A stretch of 47,259 nucleotides of DNA from a virus (IMGVR_UViG_3300030329_005929:1-47259), one strand, 5' to 3'; numbered from the stretch's first letter, positions 6,733-15,779 are shown. Numbers and translations: made by a program. The notes: generated by a model from the sequence alone, not told the origin.

Positions 6733-8484
6733 GTGTCTAGGCAAGATAATATGTTCTACATGGGTAACCGCAACTTACCTAATGTTAATTGGAAGGGTGA
6801 ATACACTAAGCAACAGGTAAAAGATCTCAAAAAAGCTAGTGGTAATATACTTTACTTTGCTGAAAACTTTTTTCATATTGTTAATCTAGATAGAGGAAGA
6901 GAAAAAATTAAGCTTTATAAACCACAGAAGAGATCATTAAGGCTTATGCGAGATAATCGGTTCTTTTGCTTACTGGCTTCTAGACAGATTGGTAAATCTA
7001 CTATGATGTCTATATACATCCTCTGGCAGGCATGCTTTAATAGTGATCAACGTATATTGTTAGTAGCAAACAAAGAAGCTACTGCTATTGAAATCTTTCA
7101 GAGAGTGCGAATGGCATATGAAGAGCTTCCAAACTGGTTAAAGCCACCTGTTAAAGAATATGCTAAAACTTCTATGACATTAGAGAATGGAAGTAAGATA
7201 GGTATTACAACTACAACGGGTACTGCTGCACGTGGTCAGTCTGTTAACTGTCTAGTCATTGATGAGATGGCATTTATTGAGCCTCACTTGGTAGAAGAAT
7301 TCTGGAAATCGGTTTTCCCTATTATTACCTCTTCTAAAAAGTCTAAGGTGTTTGTATGCTCAACAGCTAATGGTACTGATAATCTATTTTATAAATTATA
7401 CCACGGAGCCATAGAAGGTGAAAATGGGTGGGCGCATGATAAGATAAAATGGAATGAAATACCCGGGCGTGATAAAGCTTGGGCGCAAGCTACTAAAACT
7501 GCTATTGGCTCAGCTGACGCCTGGTTACAAGAATTTGAATGTGAGTTTATTCATTCAGGTGAATCAACACTAGATGATGAACTATTCGAAGAAATGATGC
7601 AAAAAGTATCCAAGCCCAAAATTTTATTAGATGAAGGTCATTATAAAATTTGGGAAGAGCCAGACGACACTAAATTATATGTCGCAGGTGTTGATATATC
7701 AGAAGGTGTTGGTATCGATGCTTCTGTCATTCAAATATTAGATATTACTGACATAAGAGATATTAAACAAGTAGCTGTATATAGAAACAATAAGATACCA
7801 CCTTTAGAGTTTACTAATAGAGTATATAAAATTCTTCGAAATTGGGGATCACCTCTCGCTTTAATAGAGCGAAATAATTGCGGAGCTCAAGTGGTAGATA
7901 GGTTAGCTACTGATTTAGGATACGAAAAGATAGTATCATATGGAAATGCTAATGCACACAGACGCAATGTAATGAGAGGAATGATAGCCCATACTAACAC
8001 AAAATATAAAGGAGTATTAAACATGCGCTACTTTATGAATGAAGTGCGTACTGTTAGTATAAATGAAGAAGAAACAGTAATGGAGCTAAGAAACTTTGTC
8101 AGATATCCTAATGGTACATGGAAAGCTCGAGCTGGTTTTCATGACGACCGCGTAATGGCTATGCTTTATGGTCTCTTTATATTAGAGAAAGAAATAACAG
8201 AACGATTTTTCGAAATTGTAGAAGAGGATGATATGGGTAAGCCATTAGTAATAGAACCAATGGACTTCGGTGTACAATATTTTGAAGATCCTACATCTAT
8301 TTATCTAGATGAGGAGATCGTAGGGGGTAATAGTCGCTCATTACCAGCTATAGTTTGGGGAATGGGTGAAGAGCAAAATGCTGATATGGATGAGTTACAA
8401 TCCTTTGGCTTTCAATTACTTGGAGAAAAGCCACCTGATAATTGGCAAGGCGAAACATTAGGACAGGTGCCGTTTCATCGATAG
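6733..8484 (+). CDS. gp17: terminase large subunit, T4 gp17-like
   Basis: This is the DNA-packaging motor ATPase and nuclease. Visible motifs are Walker A ASRQIGKST (82-90), Walker B CLVIDE (173-178), the coupling motif CSTANGT (209-215), and an RNase H-like nuclease with acidic residues D321 (VAGVDISEG), E379 (ALIERNNCG) and D471/D472 (FHDDRVMAM). Length (583) is close to T4 gp17 (610). I chose the GTG start because ATTAAATA lies exactly 5 nt before it, the spacing seen for other late genes here; an ATG at codon 7 is the alternative. It stands next to tail genes. The gp16-like partner is 12 kb away on the other strand, unlike T4, where the two are adjacent. Confidence 0.95.
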   Translation: MSRQDNMFYMGNRNLPNVNWKGEYTKQQVKDLKKASGNILYFAENFFHIVNLDRGREKIKLYKPQKRSLRLMRDNRFFCLLASRQIGKSTMMSIYILWQACFNSDQRILLVANKEATAIEIFQRVRMAYEELPNWLKPPVKEYAKTSMTLENGSKIGITTTTGTAARGQSVNCLVIDEMAFIEPHLVEEFWKSVFPIITSSKKSKVFVCSTANGTDNLFYKLYHGAIEGENGWAHDKIKWNEIPGRDKAWAQATKTAIGSADAWLQEFECEFIHSGESTLDDELFEEMMQKVSKPKILLDEGHYKIWEEPDDTKLYVAGVDISEGVGIDASVIQILDITDIRDIKQVAVYRNNKIPPLEFTNRVYKILRNWGSPLALIERNNCGAQVVDRLATDLGYEKIVSYGNANAHRRNVMRGMIAHTNTKYKGVLNMRYFMNEVRTVSINEEETVMELRNFVRYPNGTWKARAGFHDDRVMAMLYGLFILEKEITERFFEIVEEDDMGKPLVIEPMDFGVQYFEDPTSIYLDEEIVGGNSRSLPAIVWGMGEEQNADMDELQSFGFQLLGEKPPDNWQGETLGQVPFHR

Positions 8485-8490
8485 TATATT

Positions 8491-8498
8491 AATAAATA
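8491..8498 (+). promoter_or_regulatory. late promoter element AATAAATA (tube-fold gene)
   Basis: Spacing to the ATG is 9 nt; an aagg lies immediately before the start codon. Confidence 0.55.
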
Positions 8499-8507
8499 AT
8501 AACAAGG

Positions 8508-9092
8508 ATGGCAGAAAATACATACCAGCAATCAATGCTAAATAAATCAAGGGGTGATAAATTCCTATTGGTTTTTGATATACCACCGGCACTCAGGGGT
8601 CGGAATACTAGGTGGATCGACAAACAATTTGGCGGTACTAATCTTACTAGTGATACAGTGCAATTTTCTATCTTTGGCACTGCAGTGCCGGAAGTTGCTG
8701 TTCCAGGAGTTGCTGCTAGATTTTCCGGAAGTACATATTATGTATCTTCTCACTCAAAAGAACCCTTTCCACCTGTTAATGTCAAATTTAATATAGATAA
8801 CGAATATAGAAACTATTGGTCTATATATCAATGGTTGAATTTATTACATGACGAAGAAGAAGGTCATTATGATGTACCCGGGGGTAGCTCTCTCCCTATT
8901 ACAGATTATCAAACCGATTTAACAATATTTGGTAAAGATGAATTTAACAATAATAGAATTAAATTTACATATACTAAGGCATTCCCCACGTCAATTGACG
9001 CTATAAGCTATGATTACCAAAAATCTGATGAGATAGTATCTGGCTTTACATTTGTTTATTCACAATTACACACAGAAGTAATTTATTACTAG
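8508..9092 (+). CDS. tail-tube-fold protein (gp19-related), first of four
   Basis: The 194-residue protein has the layout of myovirus tube proteins. It has an N-terminal strand 'DKFLLVFDIP', a loop with proline-rich 'AVPEVAVPGVAARFSGSTYYVSSHSK', then 'VNVKFNIDNEYRNYWSIYQWL' (the strand-helix segment that in gp19 reads WTVTVMNDE..), and a final pair of strands ending 'IVSGFTFVYSQLHTEVI'. It lies between terminase and sheath. It could be the main tube, a tube initiator (gp48/gp54-like) or a completion protein. Similarity to the 11642 and 12219 proteins is at fold level only. Confidence 0.6.
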   Translation: MAENTYQQSMLNKSRGDKFLLVFDIPPALRGRNTRWIDKQFGGTNLTSDTVQFSIFGTAVPEVAVPGVAARFSGSTYYVSSHSKEPFPPVNVKFNIDNEYRNYWSIYQWLNLLHDEEEGHYDVPGGSSLPITDYQTDLTIFGKDEFNNNRIKFTYTKAFPTSIDAISYDYQKSDEIVSGFTFVYSQLHTEVIYY

Positions 9093-9123
9093 CACAATTT
9101 TTAACATTATTTAATGGAAAAAG

Positions 9124-9131
9124 GATAAATA
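9124..9131 (+). promoter_or_regulatory. late promoter element GATAAATA (sheath)
   Basis: It is 5 nt before the sheath ATG, in a 44-nt intergenic gap. Confidence 0.65.
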
Positions 9132-9136
9132 ATTTT

Positions 9137-11614
9137 ATGGCACAACGAACGATCCGCTCACCGGGAGTAGAAATTAGAGAATCAGATCTGACACTTGGAA
9201 GCACTTCAAATGTCGGGACCAATGTTTATGTTACAGGATTTGCGCAGCAGGGACCTATAGATGAAGTCCTTCTTATTTCTTCTAAACAGGAACAATTACA
9301 AATATTTGGCCCCCCTACTACTTCTGCAGAAAGGTACTTTCACCATACAATTAGCGAATTATTAAATTCACCTGCTAATGTGTATGCATCTAGATTACCA
9401 TATGGTGCACACTTAGGCGACGGCTTCGGGTCTAAATACTCTGCGTTGGCTTACCCTGTAACTGCAGTGGAAAACACCGGTGCAAATTCTGGTCTCAATG
9501 GCGGTATTGCAACATTAAGCTTTTCTCATAGTGGTGTCTATGTATTAGGCGCCCCATTACACATTGAACTAACCCGGAGTCAATATTTGAGTTGCGTCGA
9601 AGGTACTGCATTTGATTGGAGTGATACTGGTGGAAGCGTTAAGGATCTTACTAACAATGCCCATACAACTGCTGGTGTGTTATCATCACTAGGAAGCGCC
9701 GGGATGGTTGTGTTAAACAAATCACAAACAACTATTGATGGCTCTTTCCAAGGATATTATGTAGGTCTTACAGATAATGCAAGTGTAAATCCCGCCTCTA
9801 ATTTTACAAGTGTTAAGAATGTTTATACATTAGATAACACCGGTGGCACTGTTACCTCAGTTATATCTGGAGGTGAGTGGACTAAGATCCCAGCTACAAC
9901 GCTACAGTTTGCAACCACAGCAAATTATAAAACTGGTCCAGATAGTAGTGCTTCAGAAGTGCAAGAAAATCTAACTGACTATGAAATTAATGGAGCAGAA
10001 TACCGAGATGTACTAAGTTTAGGTACATATAAATTACGTAAATCTATTTTCGGTGACGAAGCATTTAAATTAGATTACGTACTTGAAGATGGTATAGTAG
10101 GATCAATAAATTATTATAGAACAGAGTTAGACCAACAAGGAGGACCAGCTACTTCATTTTTTATAGGAAATAAAGATGCTGGATCTAGAAATGTTGAGAT
10201 ATTGGTGAATGATAATATTTCAAACAGACTATCTGGTGGTAATGCTCTAGATAGTAATGGTAATCCTACGAAATGGATTAGAGTATATAACAGTGATTTA
10301 GGTGACCATATGAGCACTGCTGCTGGTAGATCCGAAGTTGGATTCAATAACAATACGTTTGTTAATCTATCAGCTACACTTGGTAGCCCCTATTATGGAG
10401 CTAGCGCCCAAGGGTGGTTAGCAGATGTTGGTCCAGATGCAGGTAATATATTTGGTCTTGGAGCTTTCAGTAATGCTAAAATTTCTGATAAAGAAATTGG
10501 CGCGGTGCCTAATAAAATTGAAAGAGCATTAGATCGAATTAAAAACGACGAAGTATACGATATTGACATTGTATGCGAGGGTGGCTTAGGTACAATCTTT
10601 GCAGCTAGTTGTGCTGCAAGTACGACATACTTTGACGAATTTAATACCGACACATCGTTGCAACAAGCTATTAATGGATTAAGAACATCTAATGATATTT
10701 CCGGTGATGCTTTATCACTTAGAAATGATTATAATTCTGTGTTTAACTTGTTTAATAACTTCTGCAAGCCACCATACCTTGCAGGAGGCACAAGAGGTGA
10801 TTGTATCTTTATAGCAGATGTATTAAGGCCTATATTGATAACTGGACAAAAAACAAAAGTTCTAGATAATTCAGATCTTAACTTCCAGCAAGACGTATTA
10901 TGGCCTATTCGCCATCAGTTTGAATCTCAAAACACTTCATATGCAGCAGTGTATGGTCAGTGGGCTCAAGTTTTTGATAATTGGATTGGTCAGCAAGTCT
11001 GGGTTCCGTTTTCTGGATTTGCGGCCGCAGTAATGTGTCGTTCAGATGCCGTCGCAAATCCATGGACCGCACCGGCAGGATTTGCTCGAGGTACAATTAA
11101 CTCTTCTGATATAGCAATTAATCCTAATCAAAAGCAAAGAGATGAATTATACAAGGCTAATATTAACCCTGTTGCGTTCTTCCCAAATCAAGGTCAAGTA
11201 ATATTTGGACAAAAGACTCTTCTTAAGAAACCAAGTGCATTTGACAGAATTAATGTAAGGCGCCTATTCTTAGCTCTAGAACGACCTACTAAGAAGACTT
11301 CTAGAAACTTTGTTTTTGAACCTAACAATGAGTTTACACGGACCCGAATTGTTAATTCATTGACTCCAATCTTTGAGAACGCAAGAGTAACTGGTGGTCT
11401 CTTTGATTACTTAATTGTTTGTGATGAGCGAAACAATCCCGAAGGTGTAGTGGATGCTAATGAACTTAAAGTTGACATCTATATTAAACCTGTAAGAACA
11501 GCTGAATTTATATTAGTAACGTTCTTCGCAACTAGAACCACACAGTCCTTCCAGGAATTAGTAGGAGGTGGCGCAGTTGGAGCCGCTGGTGAACCTGCAG
11601 AAGAGGAAGCATAG
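9137..11614 (+). CDS. gp18: contractile tail sheath, T4 gp18-like
   Basis: This is the major sheath subunit, whose rearrangement drives tail contraction. The N-terminus IRSPGVEIRESDLT and the block 'NVYVTGFAQQGPIDEVLLISS..EQLQIFGPPT' match gp18 family starts. The C-terminal hundred residues match the conserved sheath core (TRTRIVNSLTPIFENARV, GLFDYLIVCDERNNPEGVVD, VDIYIKPVRTAEFILVTFFAT). At 825 residues it is longer than T4 gp18 (659). The excess lies in the middle (roughly residues 110-420), where Gly/Ser/Thr-rich, beta-like sequence probably forms surface-exposed insertion domains. GATAAATA lies 5 nt before the ATG. Confidence 0.93.
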   Translation: MAQRTIRSPGVEIRESDLTLGSTSNVGTNVYVTGFAQQGPIDEVLLISSKQEQLQIFGPPTTSAERYFHHTISELLNSPANVYASRLPYGAHLGDGFGSKYSALAYPVTAVENTGANSGLNGGIATLSFSHSGVYVLGAPLHIELTRSQYLSCVEGTAFDWSDTGGSVKDLTNNAHTTAGVLSSLGSAGMVVLNKSQTTIDGSFQGYYVGLTDNASVNPASNFTSVKNVYTLDNTGGTVTSVISGGEWTKIPATTLQFATTANYKTGPDSSASEVQENLTDYEINGAEYRDVLSLGTYKLRKSIFGDEAFKLDYVLEDGIVGSINYYRTELDQQGGPATSFFIGNKDAGSRNVEILVNDNISNRLSGGNALDSNGNPTKWIRVYNSDLGDHMSTAAGRSEVGFNNNTFVNLSATLGSPYYGASAQGWLADVGPDAGNIFGLGAFSNAKISDKEIGAVPNKIERALDRIKNDEVYDIDIVCEGGLGTIFAASCAASTTYFDEFNTDTSLQQAINGLRTSNDISGDALSLRNDYNSVFNLFNNFCKPPYLAGGTRGDCIFIADVLRPILITGQKTKVLDNSDLNFQQDVLWPIRHQFESQNTSYAAVYGQWAQVFDNWIGQQVWVPFSGFAAAVMCRSDAVANPWTAPAGFARGTINSSDIAINPNQKQRDELYKANINPVAFFPNQGQVIFGQKTLLKKPSAFDRINVRRLFLALERPTKKTSRNFVFEPNNEFTRTRIVNSLTPIFENARVTGGLFDYLIVCDERNNPEGVVDANELKVDIYIKPVRTAEFILVTFFATRTTQSFQELVGGGAVGAAGEPAEEEA

Positions 11615-11628
11615 TAACTATCTCCATG

Positions 11629-11636
11629 ACTAAATA
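11629..11636 (+). promoter_or_regulatory. late promoter element ACTAAATA (tube A)
   Basis: It is 5 nt before the ATG. Confidence 0.55.
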
Positions 11637-11641
11637 ATAAT

Positions 11642-12175
11642 ATGGCAGCAACGGTTTCAGAGTTTTATCGATTTGTAGCAGAGAAGGGCCTTTCACGGGA
11701 TTTTCTCTTTAGAGTAACTGATATTTCGATCCAAGGAGGCAACATCCAACAAGGAGAACTTGTACTGGCTCGCGCAGCATCTGTTCCAGGTAGAATAATT
11801 GAAGATAAAATAGCGAATTACGGTGGGCATGAATTTCATTTAGGTGGTAGAGCAGTCTACTCACAATCGGATGGCTATCCAATAGAATTTTATTGCGACG
11901 AGTCGTCGACGCTTCGAAATAATTTGGAACAGATGTCTAGAACTACGTTCGATGTTTTACCGGGTGCCGGGGCGGGGAACTATGGGATCGATCAGAACGC
12001 GTCTATTACTCTTAAGCAATTAAATAAGCAATTCCAAGGAATTAGCACAATTACCCTTAAAGGGGCATCAATAAGAGAAATAGGAGATATAGATTATATG
12101 ATTGCAGACGGTACCGGTGAAATTGTTTCATTTACAGCTACTTTTGCCTATCAATATTACGAGATGGGCGCATAA
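11642..12175 (+). CDS. gp19: tail tube protein, gp19-like (paralogue A)
   Basis: The 177-residue protein aligns by eye along the whole length of T4 gp19. Matching features are 'DFLFRVTDISIQG' at the N-terminus, 'LARAASVPGRIIEDKIANYGGHEFHLGGRA' (the gp19 'ATALPAGIVEKIPVGFMNRKINVAGDR' block), 'YPIEFYCDESSTLRNNLEQM', and the C-terminal 'IREIGDIDYMIADGTGEIVSFTATFAYQYYE'. The tube forms the DNA channel inside the sheath. It is followed by a close paralogue, and both have their own late promoter at the same spacing. Confidence 0.85.
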   Translation: MAATVSEFYRFVAEKGLSRDFLFRVTDISIQGGNIQQGELVLARAASVPGRIIEDKIANYGGHEFHLGGRAVYSQSDGYPIEFYCDESSTLRNNLEQMSRTTFDVLPGAGAGNYGIDQNASITLKQLNKQFQGISTITLKGASIREIGDIDYMIADGTGEIVSFTATFAYQYYEMGA

Positions 12176-12205
12176 CGCAATTTAATGATTAAAAAGGTAG
12201 TACAT

Positions 12206-12213
12206 ATTAAATA
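12206..12213 (+). promoter_or_regulatory. late promoter element ATTAAATA (tube B)
   Basis: It is 5 nt before the ATG. Confidence 0.55.
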
Positions 12214-12218
12214 TTAAT

Positions 12219-12758
12219 ATGGCTCTTGATGCACAATCTTTTTATAATACAGTTGCCAATACTGGGCTTGCGCGGGATTTTCTTTTTAGGGTAAAAAACA
12301 TTACCGTTGAGGGTGCAGTGTTGAACGATGAGGCCGGTGGGTTAATATATGCAAGAGCTGCAGCGTATCCTGGCCGGGTAATTGAAGATATGCCTGTAAA
12401 TTTTTATGGGCATGAATACCATCTTGCTGGCAGAGCCTTATATCCTAGTGCAGGGTCTTATACAGTAGAGTTTTATGTACCCGGTGATCTCAGTGTTCGG
12501 GAGATGCTGGAAAAGGGTTCGAGGACCTCGCATGAAATGGGAAAGGGAATAACCGGTATTGATAAAGGCGAGTATGTTCTACTTGAACCACAGAGCCCGA
12601 AAGACAGTAGTACTGGTGCGAGTCCCGGCAAACCAATAAAGCTACATGGAGCACAAATAAGAGAAATAGGAGATATAAACTATCTTATCGCAGACGGTAC
12701 CGGTGAAGTTGTTGTTTTCTCGGTTACTTTTGCATATCAGTATTATACACTGGAATAA
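12219..12758 (+). CDS. gp19: tail tube protein, gp19-like (paralogue B)
   Basis: The 179-residue protein is a tandem paralogue of the preceding one. Both share 'GL-RDFLFRV', 'ARAA-PGR-IED', 'GHE-HL-GRA', and the ending 'REIGD-(D/N)Y-IADGTGE-V-F--TFAYQYY'. Even at DNA level a stretch around the 'ataagagaaataggagata' segment is identical. It has a short insertion near residue 30 (NDEAGGLI) and another near 125 (SPKDSSTGASPGKP). One of the two may be a minor tube species or the tube's terminal ring. I cannot tell which is the major tube. Confidence 0.8.
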   Translation: MALDAQSFYNTVANTGLARDFLFRVKNITVEGAVLNDEAGGLIYARAAAYPGRVIEDMPVNFYGHEYHLAGRALYPSAGSYTVEFYVPGDLSVREMLEKGSRTSHEMGKGITGIDKGEYVLLEPQSPKDSSTGASPGKPIKLHGAQIREIGDINYLIADGTGEVVVFSVTFAYQYYTLE

Positions 12759-12792
12759 TATCGGTAATACATATCGGAATTACGTTATCGTA

Positions 12793-12800
12793 ATTAAATA
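12793..12800 (+). promoter_or_regulatory. late promoter element ATTAAATA (third tube-like gene)
   Basis: It is 5 nt before the ATG. Confidence 0.55.
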
Positions 12801-12805
12801 ATAAT

Positions 12806-13378
12806 ATGGCAGATGGCCCAGCTAGTGAATTTATGCAAAGTGGTAAGTTACCTTATCCGTTTGCTTGGACCGTTGACGTGTCTCGAGGTAGTACTGGTGG
12901 TGGGTCCCCGACCCAGCCGACACAGAGATGGATGGCACAGGAGGTAACAATACCCAGTGAAGTTACCATGTTTGATAATTTTGGACAGGAAAATAGAGGT
13001 GGATGGATGCCCGGATACGGGGTTATAGAGAGAGAAAGCTTTTTATCTAGATCTTTCACAGTTAACTTTTTTGCCACAGATGATGATAACGACCCTGAAT
13101 GGGCAATGCGGAAGTGGCTAAACGACATTGCTAATAAGGGCTTAGCAGAAGAAAGTAAACTGCAAGATGGGACTGTTGATTGTATTTTATATAAGAATGG
13201 TGGTAGCCCGCGGCAATACATTTCGGCAAAATATGCATTTCCTACACACTGCGAAGGGTTTACTGCTAACTACGGCTCCCAACCTTTTATAGTAAAATCA
13301 GTTACCTTTGCATGTCGCCAGCTCGATACAGACGGCTCGCAGGGCGTAACAGCTCCAGGGGCTTCCTTTGGGCTGTAA
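12806..13378 (+). CDS. tube-like or tail-terminator-like structural protein
   Basis: The 190-residue protein follows two gp19-like genes and has similar size and predicted beta content: 'PYPFAWTVDVSRG', 'WMAQEVTIPSEVTMFDNFGQENRGGWMPG', 'SFTVNFFATDDDNDPEWAMRKWLN' and 'PFIVKSVTFACRQLD'. The strand-then-helix segment with WAMRKWLNDIA is the part most like other tube-fold proteins. Clear sequence similarity to gp19 is absent. Candidates are a baseplate-tube junction protein or a diverged tube subunit. ATTAAATA lies 5 nt upstream. Confidence 0.5.
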   Translation: MADGPASEFMQSGKLPYPFAWTVDVSRGSTGGGSPTQPTQRWMAQEVTIPSEVTMFDNFGQENRGGWMPGYGVIERESFLSRSFTVNFFATDDDNDPEWAMRKWLNDIANKGLAEESKLQDGTVDCILYKNGGSPRQYISAKYAFPTHCEGFTANYGSQPFIVKSVTFACRQLDTDGSQGVTAPGASFGL

Positions 13379-13417
13379 GTACACTTGCAGAGGCTGTAAC
13401 TCGGGATAACTATTATT

Positions 13418-14200
13418 ATGCAATTTTCTGTTACCCTTCCAAACAAAAAGGAAGTAGTAGTAAAAGAAATTTTACTAAAGGATCTAAGATATCTTTCATT
13501 GTATGGAGAATCCTCTATACCTAAATCAATTAAGTTCTTAGAGTCTTTTATATGCACTAAAGATCTTAATGTAGTGGAAAAATTTTTAGCATTGCTCCTA
13601 CTACGAAAAGAATGTATCAGTGACTTTATCTCTCTAGATACTGATAAGGGGACTGTAAAAATGAGCTTAGACTACATATTAACTAATGTAAAGCATATAG
13701 AAGATGTTAAGCATACATTTATATTAAACGATGTGACGTATGTATTAAACTGCCCGACACAGTTTAACTTAGGCAATTATGACTCTATGTTCTCTGTAAT
13801 AGAGAGTATACAAATAGGAGACGAAAAAATACTAATTAATGAACTTACGGAAGAAGAATTTGCTCAACTTATAAACACACTACCAACAAGTTTATTCGGC
13901 ACTATAACAGAGTATTTGCGTAATTATGAGCATTTTCTTACAGTTAATTTGTGGGAAGAAAGAAAGAAGCTTAATATACAAGCAGGCGAAGAGCATATTC
14001 TTTCAAATAATTTTTCTTTGCTGTTAATAAGCCTTTTTAACATTGTACCACAGAGAGAATATAGGGAATTATTATTTACTTTATTAAAAATAATTCCGGA
14101 TGGCAATTTTATTGTAAATTCTACGTATAAAGATATCGAGCACTATCTTAAACTATACCAAGCAGACGTCGCGGCACATAATGCTGCCTTGAAAAACTAA
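13418..14200 (+). CDS. baseplate hub assembly protein, gp26/gp51 family (copy 1)
   Basis: The 260-residue protein starts 'MQFSVTLPNKKEVVVKEILLKDLRYLSLYG', which fits the T4 base-plate protein family containing gp26 and gp51 (an N-terminal polypeptide of the form 'v.lPs.g..v..r.l..ke...l'). An all-helical remainder follows, including a hydrophobic helix pair around 205-235 (NFSLLLISLFNIVPQREYRELLFTLLKII). In T4 these proteins assemble the hub. The gene is paired with a second family member immediately downstream, as expected if one plays gp26 and the other gp51. No clear late-promoter element precedes it. Confidence 0.55.
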   Translation: MQFSVTLPNKKEVVVKEILLKDLRYLSLYGESSIPKSIKFLESFICTKDLNVVEKFLALLLLRKECISDFISLDTDKGTVKMSLDYILTNVKHIEDVKHTFILNDVTYVLNCPTQFNLGNYDSMFSVIESIQIGDEKILINELTEEEFAQLINTLPTSLFGTITEYLRNYEHFLTVNLWEERKKLNIQAGEEHILSNNFSLLLISLFNIVPQREYRELLFTLLKIIPDGNFIVNSTYKDIEHYLKLYQADVAAHNAALKN

Positions 14201-14208
14201 ATTATAAA

Positions 14209-14216
14209 AATAAATA
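14209..14216 (+). promoter_or_regulatory. late promoter element AATAAATA (gp26/gp51 copy 2)
   Basis: It is 5 nt before the ATG, just after the stop of copy 1. Confidence 0.6.
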
Positions 14217-14221
14217 CCCTC

Positions 14222-14965
14222 ATGAGTAAAAACATATCCGATTTTATTTCAAAATTAGATAAACTTAATGACAGCGGCCAAGTAGAAGTATATATACCAT
14301 CGAAAAATACAACTGTACCCGTTAAGCCGTTTAATTTAAAGCAGCAAAAAGATATTATTTCATCAACCCTGGATGGTGTTAAAGGTTCATTAGATTTTAC
14401 TCATACCATTAATACAATTATTTTAGATAATTCTGGCATTACTGACTTAAAAATATATGATAAAATACCGTTTTGCGTTACTATGAGAGTAGATGCATTA
14501 GGAACGCGCTTCAATGTTGATGACACTGATATTGATTTGCAAGAAGTTTTAAATAATATATCAAAAGTTCCATTTGATCTAAAAGATGAAGAAGTAGTGG
14601 AGCATGAAAATTTAAAGATTACATTAAGAGTTCCTACCTTGGAGGAAGAGAGTAAATTACTAGCTACACACGGCCAAGAAATTAAGCCAAATACCGACGA
14701 GCTAAAAGATCACATTAGTACAGTATATTTATTAGAGATTTTAAAGCATATTACTAGCTTACAAATTGATGATGATACTGTCGACATGTCAAAAATTAGA
14801 ACAAGTGAGAAAATAAAATTAATTGAAAAGCTACCACTTAATGTATATACCCATATATCCAAATTTATACAAAAAATAAGTGATTACGAGATAAAAATTC
14901 TCACAGTAAATGATGTTACCGTACCTATTAATCCTCTGTTCTTTGATTCTGTTATTGATGAATAA
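14222..14965 (+). CDS. baseplate hub assembly protein, gp26/gp51 family (copy 2)
   Basis: The 247-residue protein has the family signature more clearly. 'VEVYIPSKNTTVPVKPFNLKQQKDIISS' (about 21-48) is followed by 'FTHTINTIILDN', a middle beta segment with 'LKITLRVPTLEEESKLLATH' and a helical C-terminus (HISKFIQKISDYEIKILTV). Length equals T4 gp51 (249), but gp26 is equally possible. AATAAATA lies 5 nt before the ATG, and the gene's own 3' end carries the promoter of the next gene. Confidence 0.65.
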   Translation: MSKNISDFISKLDKLNDSGQVEVYIPSKNTTVPVKPFNLKQQKDIISSTLDGVKGSLDFTHTINTIILDNSGITDLKIYDKIPFCVTMRVDALGTRFNVDDTDIDLQEVLNNISKVPFDLKDEEVVEHENLKITLRVPTLEEESKLLATHGQEIKPNTDELKDHISTVYLLEILKHITSLQIDDDTVDMSKIRTSEKIKLIEKLPLNVYTHISKFIQKISDYEIKILTVNDVTVPINPLFFDSVIDE

Positions 14966-14968
14966 ATA
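14961..14968 (+). promoter_or_regulatory. late promoter element AATAAATA (14974 gene)
   Basis: It overlaps the stop codon of the preceding gene; spacing to the ATG is 5 nt. Confidence 0.55.
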
Positions 14969-14973
14969 TACGT

Positions 14974-15753
14974 ATGGCTGATGATATTATGGGAAAACTA
15001 GAAGCGCTACAAGGTGGGGCTTCTAATATGGGTCAAAATTTACAAAGCAATACTGACGCAAACCGGCAACTGGCACACGAGGCGACTGTATTTTGGAAGA
15101 CTTATGCTAAGCTAAAGGGTTCATGGGAGGCGGATCCCAAAGGCGCTACGTCTATTAGGAAGCAAAAATCAGTTGTAGGTAAAGCGGCAGGAAAAGTTTC
15201 AAAGGAAGTGCAGACGGTAAAGAAAAAAATGGGACTGTTAGGTAAGATAATCAGTGGGATCGGAGCGACGGCGGCAGCGGGATTTATGGTAGTTAAGGGT
15301 ATATGGGAAGGTGGAAGATGGATATTCGAGAAACTAAAAGACTGGGCGACGGATGATCCAAAAGAAATTAAAAATATGGGAAAATTAATCAAGGAGCCTG
15401 GCTCGGGAGGAAGCAAACTCTCACGCGAGATGACAGGGGGGCTACAAAGTTCACTTCCAAATTCTCCATTTCAAAGTTCTGCAACTGACATGACCAAGAC
15501 AGAGCAGTCAATAGATGTCTCTAATAGATATCTTTCAGAAATAGCCAGCAGTCTTAGAAATATTACACGGGGTGGCAGTGCATCCGGTGGAAGTGCCCCT
15601 AGACAAGCGCGTTACCCTTCCTCTTCAAACACATACGCGTCTCAACCCCCTATGGGTGGCGGAGGAGGGCCCGGGCTAGTATCAGGACGCATGTCATACT
15701 GGGACTCTGCAAATAGCATGAATGGTGATGGTATTCCACAGGGTATGGTGTAA
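14974..15753 (+). CDS. unknown hub-region protein with one hydrophobic helix
   Basis: The 259-residue protein has three parts. The N-terminal half is basic and helical (KTYAKLKGSW, VSKEVQTVKKKMG). A hydrophobic segment lies at about 91-112 (LLGKIISGIGATAAAGFMVV), followed by an amphipathic helix (GGRWIFEKLKDWA). The Ser/Gly/Pro-rich C-terminus looks disordered (PMGGGGGPGLVSG). Hydrophobic-helix-bearing proteins next to hub genes can be tape-measure or hub-plug proteins. This one is far shorter than T4 gp29 (590) and I do not assign it. It is translated from its own late-type promoter overlapping the previous stop codon. Confidence 0.55.
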   Translation: MADDIMGKLEALQGGASNMGQNLQSNTDANRQLAHEATVFWKTYAKLKGSWEADPKGATSIRKQKSVVGKAAGKVSKEVQTVKKKMGLLGKIISGIGATAAAGFMVVKGIWEGGRWIFEKLKDWATDDPKEIKNMGKLIKEPGSGGSKLSREMTGGLQSSLPNSPFQSSATDMTKTEQSIDVSNRYLSEIASSLRNITRGGSASGGSAPRQARYPSSSNTYASQPPMGGGGGPGLVSGRMSYWDSANSMNGDGIPQGMV

Positions 15754-15779
15754 CATGTTGCGTATCTTAATACTGTATA

